From assembly GCF_002896555.1 (NCBI RefSeq), contig NZ_MNLH01000001.1, positions 1-64,000 on the forward strand: a stretch of 64,000 bases of DNA, written 5' to 3'. The stretch comes from Gardnerella coleohominis. Its GTDB lineage: Bacteria; Actinomycetota; Actinomycetes; Actinomycetales; Bifidobacteriaceae. This document shows positions 16,647 to 25,443 of this stretch, piece by piece. The position numbers were made by a program, and so were the translations under genes. The stretch's first letter is position 1. Each line of letters starts with the position of its first letter. The notes under the pieces are model-generated. The model was not told the DNA's origin and searched no databases. It saw only the letters and a list, made by a program, of their open reading frames with translations.

Positions 16647-19415
16647 GTGGCTGAAATTAACGAGGATAATACTAAAGTTACGATTAAGTCTCCATCAGGG
16701 GAAGCTAAATGTTCTATCAGTGCCAATGAGAAGAGTGATGCATTTGATGCTATTCGTGAAAAAATTGAGTCTCTCCCTGCTGGTGATGGCAAAATCGATT
16801 TTGTAGACGGTGTTAAAGCGTATGGCTACGGTAGTTTGTCAAAAGATAAAGAAGGTCTTTTTTCGGGGGCAAACGTTTCTCACATTCGTAATGGCAAAAA
16901 CTTTGATGTAAGTAATGTTACGGATATGTCGTATCTGTTTAAGGATTCCTCACTGGCTGTTGATTTCTTTTATGTTAATTTTTATGATCCAACGAGTTTA
17001 ATTGGTTGGGATGTGAGCAAGGTTACGAATATGGAGGGCATGTTCGAGGGGTGCGCGCGTCTACAAAATCCTAAAGGTATGAGAGATTGGAATGTTAGCA
17101 ATGTTACGAACATGAAAAACATGTTCGAGGGGTGCACTGGTTTAGAAAATCTTAGCGGTTTGGAAAATTGGGATGTGAGCAATGTTAGAAGTATGTCTGG
17201 AATGTTCGCGTCTGTTATTAGGAACCAAGATCAACATGATGCTTTGGATATAAACGGATATGCAGGTGAGATGGCGATTGCTTCGGTTGAACCTTTACGT
17301 AAGTGGAATGTTGGCAATGTTATAAACATGAACAGAATGTTTGAGGGTTGCACAAGCATAACAGATTTTACTGGTTTGGAAGGTTGGGATACGAAAAACG
17401 TTGAGGAAATGATCGGTATGTTCGAATACTGCAAGAGTATGAGTTCGCTTGTATTTTTGGAAAAGTGGAATGTAAGTAACGTTAAAGACATGATGGTAAT
17501 GTTTGCGCTGTGCTACAAGATTAAAAATACTGAGGGCCTAGAAAATTGGAATGTAAGTAACGTTAAAAAAATGGATGGCATGTTTGCATATTGCTCTAAG
17601 CTCAATAGTATCAGTGGATTATCTAATTGGAATACAACAGGTAAGAGCAGTACAGACCAATTAGCTAGCACGTTTAGAATGTTCTATAGCTGCAGTTTTC
17701 TTACTAGTCTTCAACCTTTGAGCGGCTGGAATGTTGGCAGTGTTGAGAACATGAGCAGCATGTTTGACGGTTGTGGCAGTCTTACTAGTCTTCAACCTTT
17801 GGAAAAGTGGAATGTTGACAATGTTGAGAAGATGAGTAGCATGTTCAGCGGTTGTAATGGCTTAACCAGTCTTCAACCTTTGAGCGGTTGGAATGTTGGC
17901 AGTGTCACGGAAATGAGCAGCATGTTCAGCAGTTGTAATGGCTTAACCAGTCTTCAACCTTTGAGCGGTTGGAATGTTGGCAGTGTCACGGAAATGAGCA
18001 GCATGTTCAGCGGTTGTCATAGCTTGAGTAATCTTAAAGGTCTAGAAAAGTGGAATGTTGGCAGTGTTGAGGACATGAGCAGCATGTTCTCCAATTGCTA
18101 CTTTGAGCATATAAACGATGAAGGTGATGTAGTAGAAACAACAGGGTTGGCTGATATAAGTGCATTGAGCGGCTGGAATGTTGGCAGTGTAACGAATATG
18201 TTTAGCATGTTCAGTGGTTGTACTCGCTTGGGTAATCTTAAAGGTCTAGAAGGCTGGAATGTTAGCAATGTAACGGACATGTCTAGCATGTTTGCGGATT
18301 GCAAATCTCTTACTGGTTCTGCGGATTTGAGCAAGTGGGATATTTCAAAAGTTACGAATCTTAGTTTGATGTTTTCCAATGCAGGAGCAGAAAGTGGCGA
18401 CAGTCTTATATTAGATTTCAGCAATAAGAACTTTACAAAACCTACTAATTCTGAGTCTACTACTGTTTCTGTTGATGGTATGTTTGGTGGTTTTAAAGGC
18501 ACGTTGATTGCGAATAACTTGCAGTCTAGTGGTTTTGAGAATAATCCTGATGATGATCCTATCAAAAGTAATTTTGCTACGGGTGGAATATTCTCATTCG
18601 ATGAGGAGGGTCACAGCGATAATATAGTCGTAACTAATAATGTTACGATTTTAGATACAATTTCAAACGATGATGATTTTAAAAATATTGCATACTACAT
18701 TCCTGTTAAAGCCAAGCTGATGGAGCCTGGCGATATAAAAAATGACAATATGACATGTGATTGCAATATAGATTCGGGTGGTACTACTTATACTTACTAT
18801 GTTCCTGCACTGTATAATTCGAGTAATTTAGAGAAGAGGCAGGATGAAAAATCGCAGGATTATGCGTACAGAATTGTAAAAAATAGTTTCGCTTCAAAGT
18901 TGCGGTATGCTATAGATAATAATCAAAAGGAAGAGCCTCCTGCTCCTGAGCCTGAGCCTGAGTTGCGTAGTGCAAAGTTGAAATCGCGTGTAAAGAAATT
19001 GCAATCCGCAAGAGAATCGCGAGCCGTAAGAGATGACGATGAAGAAAGCGAAGAACCTGGAGAATCTGGAGACACCGAAGAACAGGGCAGTACTTATAAA
19101 ATCATGTTTAAGAAGTCAAGCGGAAATACTTGCACTTGGACAGAACTTGGCGAAGGTGAAAAGGGTGCTGTGCCTGTTAGTAATCCAAAGTCTCCTTTAG
19201 TGTTCTTTACTACGACGTACTATTTGGAGACCTTTGTTAAGCCAGTGCCTTTGCCACATACTGGCGGCCAGTCGGCTGTTATGTTCACGTTCTTGTCTAT
19301 TGGACTGTTCTCAATATTCGCTGTTTCTGGCGCATTCGGTCGTCATGGATGGGTCGCGTCTGTGCTTCCAAGCACTGCTTTGGCCACCTTCGGCAAGCAC
19401 ACTAAACAGCGCTAA
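16647..19415 (+). CDS. BspA-like (DUF285) LPXTG surface protein, main part
   Basis: Contains about 17 copies of the W-N-V-x-x-V-x-x-M-x-x-MF-x-x-C motif (BspA/DUF285 leucine-rich-type repeats, about residues 80-600), seen in many mucosal bacterial adhesins. An extended region follows, then a PEPEPE and acidic linker, the sorting signal LPHTGG (19251-19268, about residue 869) and a membrane helix. The first ATG is 16647, but coding character extends upstream in this frame to the G8 tract at 16399. There is no signal peptide in this frame, so unless the frame is restored the protein would not be exported. A sortase would then anchor it to the wall; the class C enzyme at 6.9 kb is unlikely to be the housekeeping one. 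Confidence 0.85.
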   Translation: MAEINEDNTKVTIKSPSGEAKCSISANEKSDAFDAIREKIESLPAGDGKIDFVDGVKAYGYGSLSKDKEGLFSGANVSHIRNGKNFDVSNVTDMSYLFKDSSLAVDFFYVNFYDPTSLIGWDVSKVTNMEGMFEGCARLQNPKGMRDWNVSNVTNMKNMFEGCTGLENLSGLENWDVSNVRSMSGMFASVIRNQDQHDALDINGYAGEMAIASVEPLRKWNVGNVINMNRMFEGCTSITDFTGLEGWDTKNVEEMIGMFEYCKSMSSLVFLEKWNVSNVKDMMVMFALCYKIKNTEGLENWNVSNVKKMDGMFAYCSKLNSISGLSNWNTTGKSSTDQLASTFRMFYSCSFLTSLQPLSGWNVGSVENMSSMFDGCGSLTSLQPLEKWNVDNVEKMSSMFSGCNGLTSLQPLSGWNVGSVTEMSSMFSSCNGLTSLQPLSGWNVGSVTEMSSMFSGCHSLSNLKGLEKWNVGSVEDMSSMFSNCYFEHINDEGDVVETTGLADISALSGWNVGSVTNMFSMFSGCTRLGNLKGLEGWNVSNVTDMSSMFADCKSLTGSADLSKWDISKVTNLSLMFSNAGAESGDSLILDFSNKNFTKPTNSESTTVSVDGMFGGFKGTLIANNLQSSGFENNPDDDPIKSNFATGGIFSFDEEGHSDNIVVTNNVTILDTISNDDDFKNIAYYIPVKAKLMEPGDIKNDNMTCDCNIDSGGTTYTYYVPALYNSSNLEKRQDEKSQDYAYRIVKNSFASKLRYAIDNNQKEEPPAPEPEPELRSAKLKSRVKKLQSARESRAVRDDDEESEEPGESGDTEEQGSTYKIMFKKSSGNTCTWTELGEGEKGAVPVSNPKSPLVFFTTTYYLETFVKPVPLPHTGGQSAVMFTFLSIGLFSIFAVSGAFGRHGWVASVLPSTALATFGKHTKQR
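17700..18045 (+). repeat. 81-bp direct repeats inside BspA-like gene
   Basis: AGTCTTCAACCTTTG recurs at 17706, 17787, 17868 and 17949, an exact 81-bp (27-codon) period. The last two copies are almost identical over the full unit. In-frame gain or loss of repeat modules by recombination is therefore likely. Confidence 0.85.
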
Positions 19416-19449
19416 TCCTCACGGCATAGCCGTTCGGCTGATTTGGCAT

Positions 19450-19470
19450 GTGAAGCACGCCGTGCTTCAC
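19450..19470. terminator. Palindrome GTGAAGCAC-GCC-GTGCTTCAC
   Basis: A perfect 9-bp stem with a 3-nt loop, flanked by a longer imperfect arm (GATTTGGC / GCCAAATC). The same family sequence (GTGATTTGGCTTAATTGTG and onward) follows the sortase stop at about 8073-8106 in opposite orientation. Confidence 0.6.
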
Positions 19471-19485
19471 AATTGAGCCAAATCA

Positions 19486-19534
19486 CGCTTTGAAGGAGTC
19501 TGAAATTCCAATAATTTCAGACTCCTTCAAAGCG
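19486..19534. terminator. 22-bp perfect-stem bidirectional terminator
   Basis: Arms 19486-19507 and 19513-19534 are exact reverse complements around the 5-nt loop CCAAT; the arms begin CGCTTTGAAGGAG. It separates the convergent surface-protein and ATPase genes. No T-run is present on either side. Confidence 0.75.
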
Positions 19535-19559
19535 AGCACTTAAGCAGGTCGGAGCGCGC

Positions 19560-20888
19560 TTACTTAAGCAGCCAATCCGTAAGGTTAATCGCCTTAATAC
19601 CGTCATAAGAGTTTATGTAATCGCGATCCATTGAAATTACGATTTTTTCATAATTATCCTTAATGGCGCGTAATGGCTTCAGCTCGCGTTCGCGCGTTTC
19701 TGGAGATTGCATGCTTTCGGTTACCTGAACGTATATTTTTTCGTTAGGCTTTTCTGCAACAAAATCTACTTCCGTGCTACCAACTTTTCCAATATAAACG
19801 CGATAATCGCGTCTAATAAGTTCAAGAAATACAATGTTTTCTATAATGTGTCCGCGATCTGTTCCCCTGTATCCTAAAAGCATATTGCGGAAACCTAAGT
19901 CAATAACGTAATTTTTTCCAAGCGTTTTCAGAAGCTCTTTGCCTTGAATATCGTAGCGTTGTACTGGAAAAATAATAAAAGCGTTGCTTAGCATGCGTAT
20001 GTAATCGCTAACAGTTTTGCTAGCAACAGATACTGTAGTTTTTTCAATATCTCCTTCAGCTCGAAGCGATTTACTTATGCTGTTTGGGGAAGTTGTGCTG
20101 CCAATAGTTGAGCATAAGAAAGTCATAAGTTTTTGTAAAACAATTTGGTCTGCTTTTTCATTTCTTTGCAAAACGTCTCGTAAAATAACGGTTGAATATA
20201 TTCCCTCCAAAGCCTGCATGCTACGCGCTTCGTTGAATTTATACTCGCTTAGCACTGGCATTCCGCCAAATTGCAAGTATTTTTGGAACTTTTCGTCTGT
20301 TGATGCACTTGCTGGGAAGTTGTAAAAGTCTAGGAATTCTTTGAAGGATAATGGCAGCATGCGGATTTCAACATAACGACCTGCTAGTAGCGTTGAAAAT
20401 TCGCTGGAAAGTAAATACGCGTTGGATCCTGTAATGTAAATGTCAACGTTGAAATCAATGCGGAACGACTCTACTGCTTTTTGCCAATTTTCTACTGCTT
20501 GAAGCTCGTCAAAAATAAGATAAGTTTTTGTGGATTTGGTGTTGTTATTGGTGTTGTTATTGGTGTTGTTGTTTACATTGTGTGATGCAGTTTGTGGTTC
20601 TGTGATTTCTGCGCAGTCTGCTGGAATTCGTTCGCTTATATAATCGTACAGTTCCGCGTAATTTGTAATGTTTCTGTATTTAAGCGACTCAAGATTCATG
20701 TGAATAATGTGGTCTTCGTTTACGCCGGAATTAAGCAGATGTTTGTGGAAAAGGTCGAGTAGTGAAGATTTTCCGCACCTTCGAATTCCAGTTACGATTT
20801 TCACCAAGTCTACGTCTTTATGTTCAATAAGCTGGTTTAGGTATTCTGGGCGATTTATGAGTGCGTGTGTTTCTGAATTGTATATCAC
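19560..20888 (-). CDS. AAA ATPase with DUF4143-type C-terminus
   Basis: Predicted P-loop ATPase of the AAA_14/DUF4143 group, 442 aa. It has the Walker A variant TGIRRCGKSSLL (about residues 34-45), a Walker B YLIFDELQ (about 120-127), the sensor region IYITGSNAYLLSSE, and a C-terminal DUF4143 region with GSTEVDFVAE and IYVQV, resembling a degenerate nuclease fold. The family is abundant in anaerobes but its role is unknown; do not read it as a helicase or toxin on this evidence. An Asn/Thr insertion (NNNTNNNTNNNT) comes from a 12-bp tandem repeat. It is a single gene with no obvious partner. Confidence 0.8.
   Translation of the reverse strand: MIYNSETHALINRPEYLNQLIEHKDVDLVKIVTGIRRCGKSSLLDLFHKHLLNSGVNEDHIIHMNLESLKYRNITNYAELYDYISERIPADCAEITEPQTASHNVNNNTNNNTNNNTKSTKTYLIFDELQAVENWQKAVESFRIDFNVDIYITGSNAYLLSSEFSTLLAGRYVEIRMLPLSFKEFLDFYNFPASASTDEKFQKYLQFGGMPVLSEYKFNEARSMQALEGIYSTVILRDVLQRNEKADQIVLQKLMTFLCSTIGSTTSPNSISKSLRAEGDIEKTTVSVASKTVSDYIRMLSNAFIIFPVQRYDIQGKELLKTLGKNYVIDLGFRNMLLGYRGTDRGHIIENIVFLELIRRDYRVYIGKVGSTEVDFVAEKPNEKIYVQVTESMQSPETRERELKPLRAIKDNYEKIVISMDRDYINSYDGIKAINLTDWLLK
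20538..20573 (-). repeat. 12-bp tandem repeat inside ATPase gene
   Basis: GGTGTTGTTATT occurs twice and GGTGTTGTTGTT once in a row, encoding the Asn-rich insertion. Being a multiple of three, copy changes keep the frame. Confidence 0.85.
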
Positions 20889-20964
20889 AGCAATCTCCCT
20901 TTTTGAACATTTACTCTACTTTTCTAACTTTTTAATCATGATATCAAAAACTTACATAAAATTC

Positions 20965-21032
20965 AAAGTTTTTGACGTCCGCGTTAAAAACTTTTGTATT
21001 TTGATGACTTTTTGACGTCTGCGTTAAAAAGT
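20965..21032. repeat. Two hairpins with same loop and matching arm changes
   Basis: At 20965-20994 arms AAAGTTTTT/AAAAACTTT and at 21007-21032 arms ACTTTTT/AAAAAGT each enclose GACGTCYGCGTT; the units are 40 bp apart. They lie in the 334-bp gap upstream of the ATPase gene. The rest of the gap holds the pdxT terminator and no ORF. Confidence 0.65.
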
Positions 21033-21127
21033 GTGTTGCTATTGCAGATTGTGTTCTGCGTTATGGTCTCTGGTTGGCGATTATAAGACCTTCGCGCAGT
21101 AGTCGTTCTGCGTTAGTGTCTGTAATC

Positions 21128-21162
21128 AAAAAGCCTCCGCAACATTGCTACTTGCGAAGGCT
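21128..21162 (-). terminator. Terminator of pdxST
   Basis: On the minus strand AGCCTTCGCAA pairs with TTGCGGAGGCT (one mismatch) around a 9-nt loop and is followed by five T. It lies 61 bp after the pdxT stop. Confidence 0.8.
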
Positions 21163-21222
21163 ATTTCGTATGTAACTTATGTAAGATTTACGCTTTTACT
21201 TACGATGCGCTTAAGAATCAGA

Positions 21223-21885
21223 TTACAAATCCAGGAAAAGCTGGTGGATTCGCGTATCGTCGTCAAGCTCTGGGTGGAAGGATGTACCGATTTGGTTACC
21301 TTGGCGCGCGGCAACAATGTGACCGTCAACAGTTGCAAGAACCTCAGCATTAGCGCCGACCTCTGCAATGTAAGGCGCGCGAATAAACGTCATCGGCACT
21401 TTACCAAGATCTAACGAACTATTATGGCTTCCAAACTCAGATTCGCAATGGAAGCTCCCGAGCTGTCGGCCGTAAGCATTGCGCTTAACTGTTACGTCTA
21501 AAGTGCCGAAGCCGTTAACCTCGTTACCTTCCACGTGCTTCGCAAGCAAAATCAATCCTGCACAAGTGCCAAGAACAGGCATTCCGCCTGCAATCCTCTC
21601 GCGCAAAGGCTCGAGCATATTTTGCTCGCGAAGAAGCTTAGCTTGCACGGTGCTTTCGCCGCCCGGCAACACTAATCTGTCGAAAGACTGCTGCAAATCG
21701 CGCGCCTGCCGAAGCTCTATAACCCGCGCGCCAAGTTTCTCCAGCATCAAACGATGCTCAAGAAAAGCACCCTGAACAGCTAAAACTGCTACAGTGTGAG
21801 CGGAGTTGCCAGTAGCGGATTTATCAGTAGCTGAGTTACTAGCAGCAGAGTTATCAGTATTGATAGGTGAGTCTGTCAAAATCAT
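21223..21885 (-). CDS. pdxT: Pyridoxal 5'-phosphate synthase glutaminase subunit
   Basis: Class I glutaminase that supplies ammonia to PdxS for PLP synthesis. The nucleophile Cys108 lies in GTCAGLILLA, the oxyanion region in VLPGGEST, and the catalytic His in SFHPELD. ATG 21885 is used because a GAGG lies just upstream; a TTG 9 bases earlier is less likely. About 30 residues precede the usual PdxT start (VAVLAVQGAF), made of degenerate NSA(T/S)-rich repeats. It follows pdxS by about 22 bp on the same strand, the usual arrangement. PLP made here would serve the alanine racemase encoded at 29 kb among others. Confidence 0.95.
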   Translation of the reverse strand: MILTDSPINTDNSAASNSATDKSATGNSAHTVAVLAVQGAFLEHRLMLEKLGARVIELRQARDLQQSFDRLVLPGGESTVQAKLLREQNMLEPLRERIAGGMPVLGTCAGLILLAKHVEGNEVNGFGTLDVTVKRNAYGRQLGSFHCESEFGSHNSSLDLGKVPMTFIRAPYIAEVGANAEVLATVDGHIVAARQGNQIGTSFHPELDDDTRIHQLFLDL

Positions 21886-21907
21886 TCGCCTCAATCATTC
21901 GCCTCAA

Positions 21908-22843
21908 TCACTCGCCGCGCTCAGCCATCAAAATCTTGATTTCCTGCTCGTTAATGCCAACCATTGCTTCGCCCAAATTTTCGGAAAGCTTAGCAATCAT
22001 CTTGGCATCCTTGTAATTAGTTACAGCCTTAACAATTGCAGCAGCGCGCTTTGCTGGGTCTCCAGACTTAAAGATGCCGGAGCCAACGAACACGCCTTCA
22101 GCACCAAGCTGCATCATCAAAGCAGCGTCAGCTGGGGTAGCAACGCCGCCAGCAGCGAAGTTAACAACAGGAAGCTTGCCGTTTTGTGCAACGTACTTCA
22201 CGAGTTCGAAAGGCACGCGCAAATTCTTAGCTTCTTCAAAAAGCTCATCCTCGCGCATGCTTGTAAGCTTACGAATTGCGGAATTCATCATGCGCATGTG
22301 GCGCACTGCCTGAATCACGTCACCAGTTCCAGGCTCGCCCTTAGTGCGAATCATTGAAGCGCCTTCGTTAATTCGGCGCAAAGCCTCGCCCAAATCTTTA
22401 GCACCGCAAACGAAAGGAACAGCAAAATCGCGCTTATTAATATGGTATACGTCGTCTGCTGGGGAAAGCACTTCGCTTTCGTCAATGTAGTCGATCTCAA
22501 TAGCCTCAAGCACCTGAGCTTCAACAAAGTGACCGATACGGCATTTTGCCATAACAGGAATAGACACAGCCTCTTGAATTCCGTGAATCATTGCTGGATC
22601 GCTCATACGAGAAACGCCGCCGGCTGCGCGAATATCAGCAGGAATACGCTCCAAAGCCATAACTGCGCAAGCTCCAGAATCCTCAGCAATTCGCGCCTGC
22701 TCAGGTGTGGTGACATCCATAATCACGCCGCCTTTAAGCATTTGCGCCAATTGACGGTTCAATGCTGTACGGTCTTCGCCGCTTTTATTTTGCGGATCTG
22801 AGGATTCGTTCACGGTTGCTGTAGTATTCAAATTTTCAGACAT
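21908..22843 (-). CDS. pdxS: Pyridoxal 5'-phosphate synthase lyase subunit
   Basis: Makes PLP from ribose 5-phosphate, glyceraldehyde 3-phosphate and ammonia (DXP-independent route). The 311 aa sequence has MDVTTPEQA (Asp43), [19 protein letters not shown], the Schiff-base lysine Lys100 in [10 protein letters not shown], and [23 protein letters not shown]. Two ATGs are adjacent; the second (22843) is preferred because GAGGA ends right against the first. First gene of the pdxST operon. The 596-bp region upstream separates it from the divergent importer operon. Confidence 0.96.
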   Translation of the reverse strand: MSENLNTTATVNESSDPQNKSGEDRTALNRQLAQMLKGGVIMDVTTPEQARIAEDSGACAVMALERIPADIRAAGGVSRMSDPAMIHGIQEAVSIPVMAKCRIGHFVEAQVLEAIEIDYIDESEVLSPADDVYHINKRDFAVPFVCGAKDLGEALRRINEGASMIRTKGEPGTGDVIQAVRHMRMMNSAIRKLTSMREDELFEEAKNLRVPFELVKYVAQNGKLPVVNFAAGGVATPADAALMMQLGAEGVFVGSGIFKSGDPAKRAAAIVKAVTNYKDAKMIAKLSENLGEAMVGINEQEIKILMAERGE

Positions 22844-23008
22844 CATTCCTCGCTTTAAACTTTGTTTTTACGAATCTGTAAACGCGCTGACTGCATGTAA
22901 ATTTGCATGCTTTATGCGTGCAAAAGACGTTTTCAGGTTTACGCTCTGTTGGCATTTAAGCACATTCGTAGGATATACCCTTGTTAATATTACAACTTTA
23001 TCTACACT

Positions 23009-23215
23009 ATGATTTTTTGCGTTAGTAATATTGTGAATTTTCGTATTAGATGAACTGTGAATTTTTGTATTAGATACATTGTGAATTTTTGCGTTATGCG
23101 TATTATGAATTTTTCTCGTTAAATAAGATGTTTGTGTGATTGTAGGGTTGTGTGATTGGACGATTATACGTTTGTAGGGTTATGCGTTTGTAGGGTTGTG
23201 CGTTTGGACTCGCCA
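23009..23215. repeat. 24-bp and 16-bp tandem repeats between pdxS and importer operon
   Basis: GTGAATTTTYGTATTAGAT units start at 23033, 23057 and 23081 (24-bp period) with partial copies on both sides. A second series with GTTTGTAGGGTTRTGC (about 16 bp) follows to about 23215. The rest of this 596-bp gap is A-rich (23300-23400) with a duplicated TTTAATGCCATTT just before the next start. Confidence 0.75.
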
Positions 23216-23439
23216 ATAACAATCATGACATGTGAATGGACTACGATTAGTAAGGCCGGTGACTTGAGCACTATGTAATCAAGCGTCGAGCGATTAAAAG
23301 TTAATAAAACAAATCAGAAAGCAAAAATTAAAAAGCAAAATAAAAACAATAAATAATAAAAATAATAAAGATGACAAAAATAACAAAATGACAATTTAAT
23401 ATTTAATGCCATTTTAATGCCATTTGGAAAGGTTATGGT

Positions 23440-25143
23440 ATGGGTAATAAATCACCCGAAGAAAGCGTGCACGAAGAAAGCGGCGCGACTTATAAATCAA
23501 CTGATAAATCCTCTGTCGATTCAGCCAAATCCTCTGTCGATTCAGATAACAACTATGATAGTTCTGCTAGCACAGATGAGTCGTTGAATAATGCAGAAAA
23601 GTCACCAAAATATTTCTCAAAGCACAAATTAGTAAACGGCTGGGTATTTACAGTAGTGGTTCTAATTTTCGTATTCGTCGGTGCTTTATTTGCGTCGCAG
23701 AAGTTGAATAATTCACAATCGTCAACTGGCGCTATGCAACATAAAACAGTCACAATCGGCTTGAAATTAGCTCCTACAAATCTTGATATTCGTAACCAAT
23801 CAGGTTCAGCGCTCGATCAGCTGCTTATCGGCAACGTTTACGAGGGGCTTGTTGTTCGCAATTCAAAGAATCAAGTATCGCCTTCGCTTGCGGAAAGCTG
23901 GGATATAAGCAAAGACGGCTTGACATATACGTTCCATATGCGTAAAGATGCCGTATTTTCTAATGGTCACAAGCTTACGGCTAAAGATGCAGAATGGTCG
24001 TTTAACGAGCTTGTTTCGAAGCAATATCGCGGATCGAATATGGTTGGAAAAGTTGAGTCTGCTAAAGCTACAGACGATTATACTTTTGAAATCAAGCTTG
24101 AAGAGCCAAATTCTACGCTTTTGTGGGCTTTGTGCGGAAGATCTGGATTAGTTTTTGATAAGCTCGCAAAATATGATGCGAAAACTCAAGCTATTGGATC
24201 TGGCCCATACTTAATTGAAAAGTTTATGCCTAATGATCGCGTTGTTTTGAAGGCAAATCCTAAATACAAAGGCGCTAACACTGCTAAAACTGAGAAAATC
24301 GTAGTTCGCTATTTTGTGGATGACAATGCCGCAATAGACGCGCTTTCTTCTGGTTCCGTGCAAGCATTAGCTCCTATTTCTGGTCAACTCGCCAAGCCTT
24401 TCAAGGATGATTCTAAGAAGTATGATGTTCGAGCCGGAAATGGTACCGATAAGTTCGTTTTGGCTATGAACATGAAGGGCGAGCGCACAAAAGATAAGCG
24501 AGTTCGTCAAGCGATTCGTTACGCGATTGACCACAAGCAGATTATTGCTTCTCGCGGAGGAGTGGACTTGGCTCTTGGAGGCCCGATTCCTTCTCTTGAC
24601 CCTGGTTATGAGGATTTGACTAAGTTGTATCCGCATGATTTGCAGCGCGCTAAGACCTTGATGAAGGAAGTAGGATTTGACGAATCTCATCCTATGGATT
24701 TGACGCTTACTTATCCGAATATTTATGGCACGCAAATTGGCGATCAGTTGCGCTCGCAGCTTAAGCCTGCTGGAATCAATTTGAAAGTTAATGTTGTTGA
24801 GTTTACTACTTGGCTTCAGGATGTTTATAAGAATAAACAGTATGATTTGTCGATGGTAGATCACAATGAGAGTCACGATTTTGGACAGTGGGCGGATCCT
24901 ACGTATTACTACGGATACGACAATAAGCAAGTCCAGGATTTGTATGCGAAGGCGATGCTTAGCACTGATTCTAAAGAATCCTACAAGTTGCTTGCTAAAG
25001 CTGCGAGAATTATTAGCGAGGATGCTCCTGCTGATTGGCTGTTTAATTATCGCGTAACTACTGCGAAAGTGAAGAATCTTGAAGGAATGCCGTTTGACAT
25101 GAATCAGGAGATTTTGCCGCTGTACAATTTGCGACTTAGCTGA
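23440..25143 (+). CDS. Peptide-type ABC transporter substrate-binding protein, membrane-tethered
   Basis: Family 5 (OppA/DppA-like) extracellular binding protein, 567 aa. After the anchor it has TVTIGLKLAPTNLD, the family signature region around LLIGNVYEGLV..SPSLAESWDIS, and DKRVRQAIRYAIDHKQI. Instead of a lipobox cysteine it has about 67 cytoplasmic residues followed by a membrane helix (GWVFTVVVLIFVFVGALFA), so it would be held by an N-terminal anchor. The Ser-rich tail carries a 21-bp direct duplication (23506-23545, KSSVDSA). GGAAAGG supports ATG 23440. It heads an operon with two permeases and a fused ATPase. Substrate is inferred as peptides; nickel or sugars are possible. Confidence 0.9.
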   Translation: MGNKSPEESVHEESGATYKSTDKSSVDSAKSSVDSDNNYDSSASTDESLNNAEKSPKYFSKHKLVNGWVFTVVVLIFVFVGALFASQKLNNSQSSTGAMQHKTVTIGLKLAPTNLDIRNQSGSALDQLLIGNVYEGLVVRNSKNQVSPSLAESWDISKDGLTYTFHMRKDAVFSNGHKLTAKDAEWSFNELVSKQYRGSNMVGKVESAKATDDYTFEIKLEEPNSTLLWALCGRSGLVFDKLAKYDAKTQAIGSGPYLIEKFMPNDRVVLKANPKYKGANTAKTEKIVVRYFVDDNAAIDALSSGSVQALAPISGQLAKPFKDDSKKYDVRAGNGTDKFVLAMNMKGERTKDKRVRQAIRYAIDHKQIIASRGGVDLALGGPIPSLDPGYEDLTKLYPHDLQRAKTLMKEVGFDESHPMDLTLTYPNIYGTQIGDQLRSQLKPAGINLKVNVVEFTTWLQDVYKNKQYDLSMVDHNESHDFGQWADPTYYYGYDNKQVQDLYAKAMLSTDSKESYKLLAKAARIISEDAPADWLFNYRVTTAKVKNLEGMPFDMNQEILPLYNLRLS

Positions 25144-25196
25144 TTTTTATTTGCTAGGCGCTGATTAGTTTCTAATTCCTTATCGCGTAAATCTGT

Positions 25197-25226
25197 TCTG
25201 CCTTCGTTAGTAAAAACGAAGGCAGA
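25197..25226 (+). terminator. Hairpin after substrate-binding gene
   Basis: A 12-bp perfect stem (TCTGCCTTCGTT / AACGAAGGCAGA) with a 6-nt loop, followed by CCTCGCTTGCGAG. A related module (GCGAGCGAGGT, ACGAAGGCAG) precedes hairpin array 1 at about 8115-8150. No T-run, so it may be a partial terminator that lowers permease expression relative to the binding protein. Confidence 0.6.
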
Positions 25227-25258
25227 CCTCGCTTGCGAGCGAGATAGCAGTGGGCGCT

Positions 25259-25406
25259 AAGTAAACAAAGTCGGGGAAGGTTTCTTGGTTTTGTTTACTT
25301 ATTGGGTGTGTAAGTAAACAAAGTCGGGGAAGGTTTCTTGGTTTTGTTTACTTATTGGGTGTGTAAGTAAACAAAGTCGGGGAAGGTTTCTTACTTTTGT
25401 TTACTT
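25259..25406. repeat. Hairpin repeat array 2 (53-bp period)
   Basis: Three 42-bp copies at 25259, 25312 and 25365 with arms AAGTAAACAAA / TTTGTTTACTT around a GTCGGGGAAGGTTTCTTGG-type loop. The loop differs in a shared way from arrays 1 and 3. Here it is inside an operon, between binding protein and permease, and ends 23 bp before the permease ribosome-binding site. Confidence 0.9.
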
Positions 25407-25443
25407 CTTCAATGCGAAAACTCACTAAGAAAGGAGGCATTTT

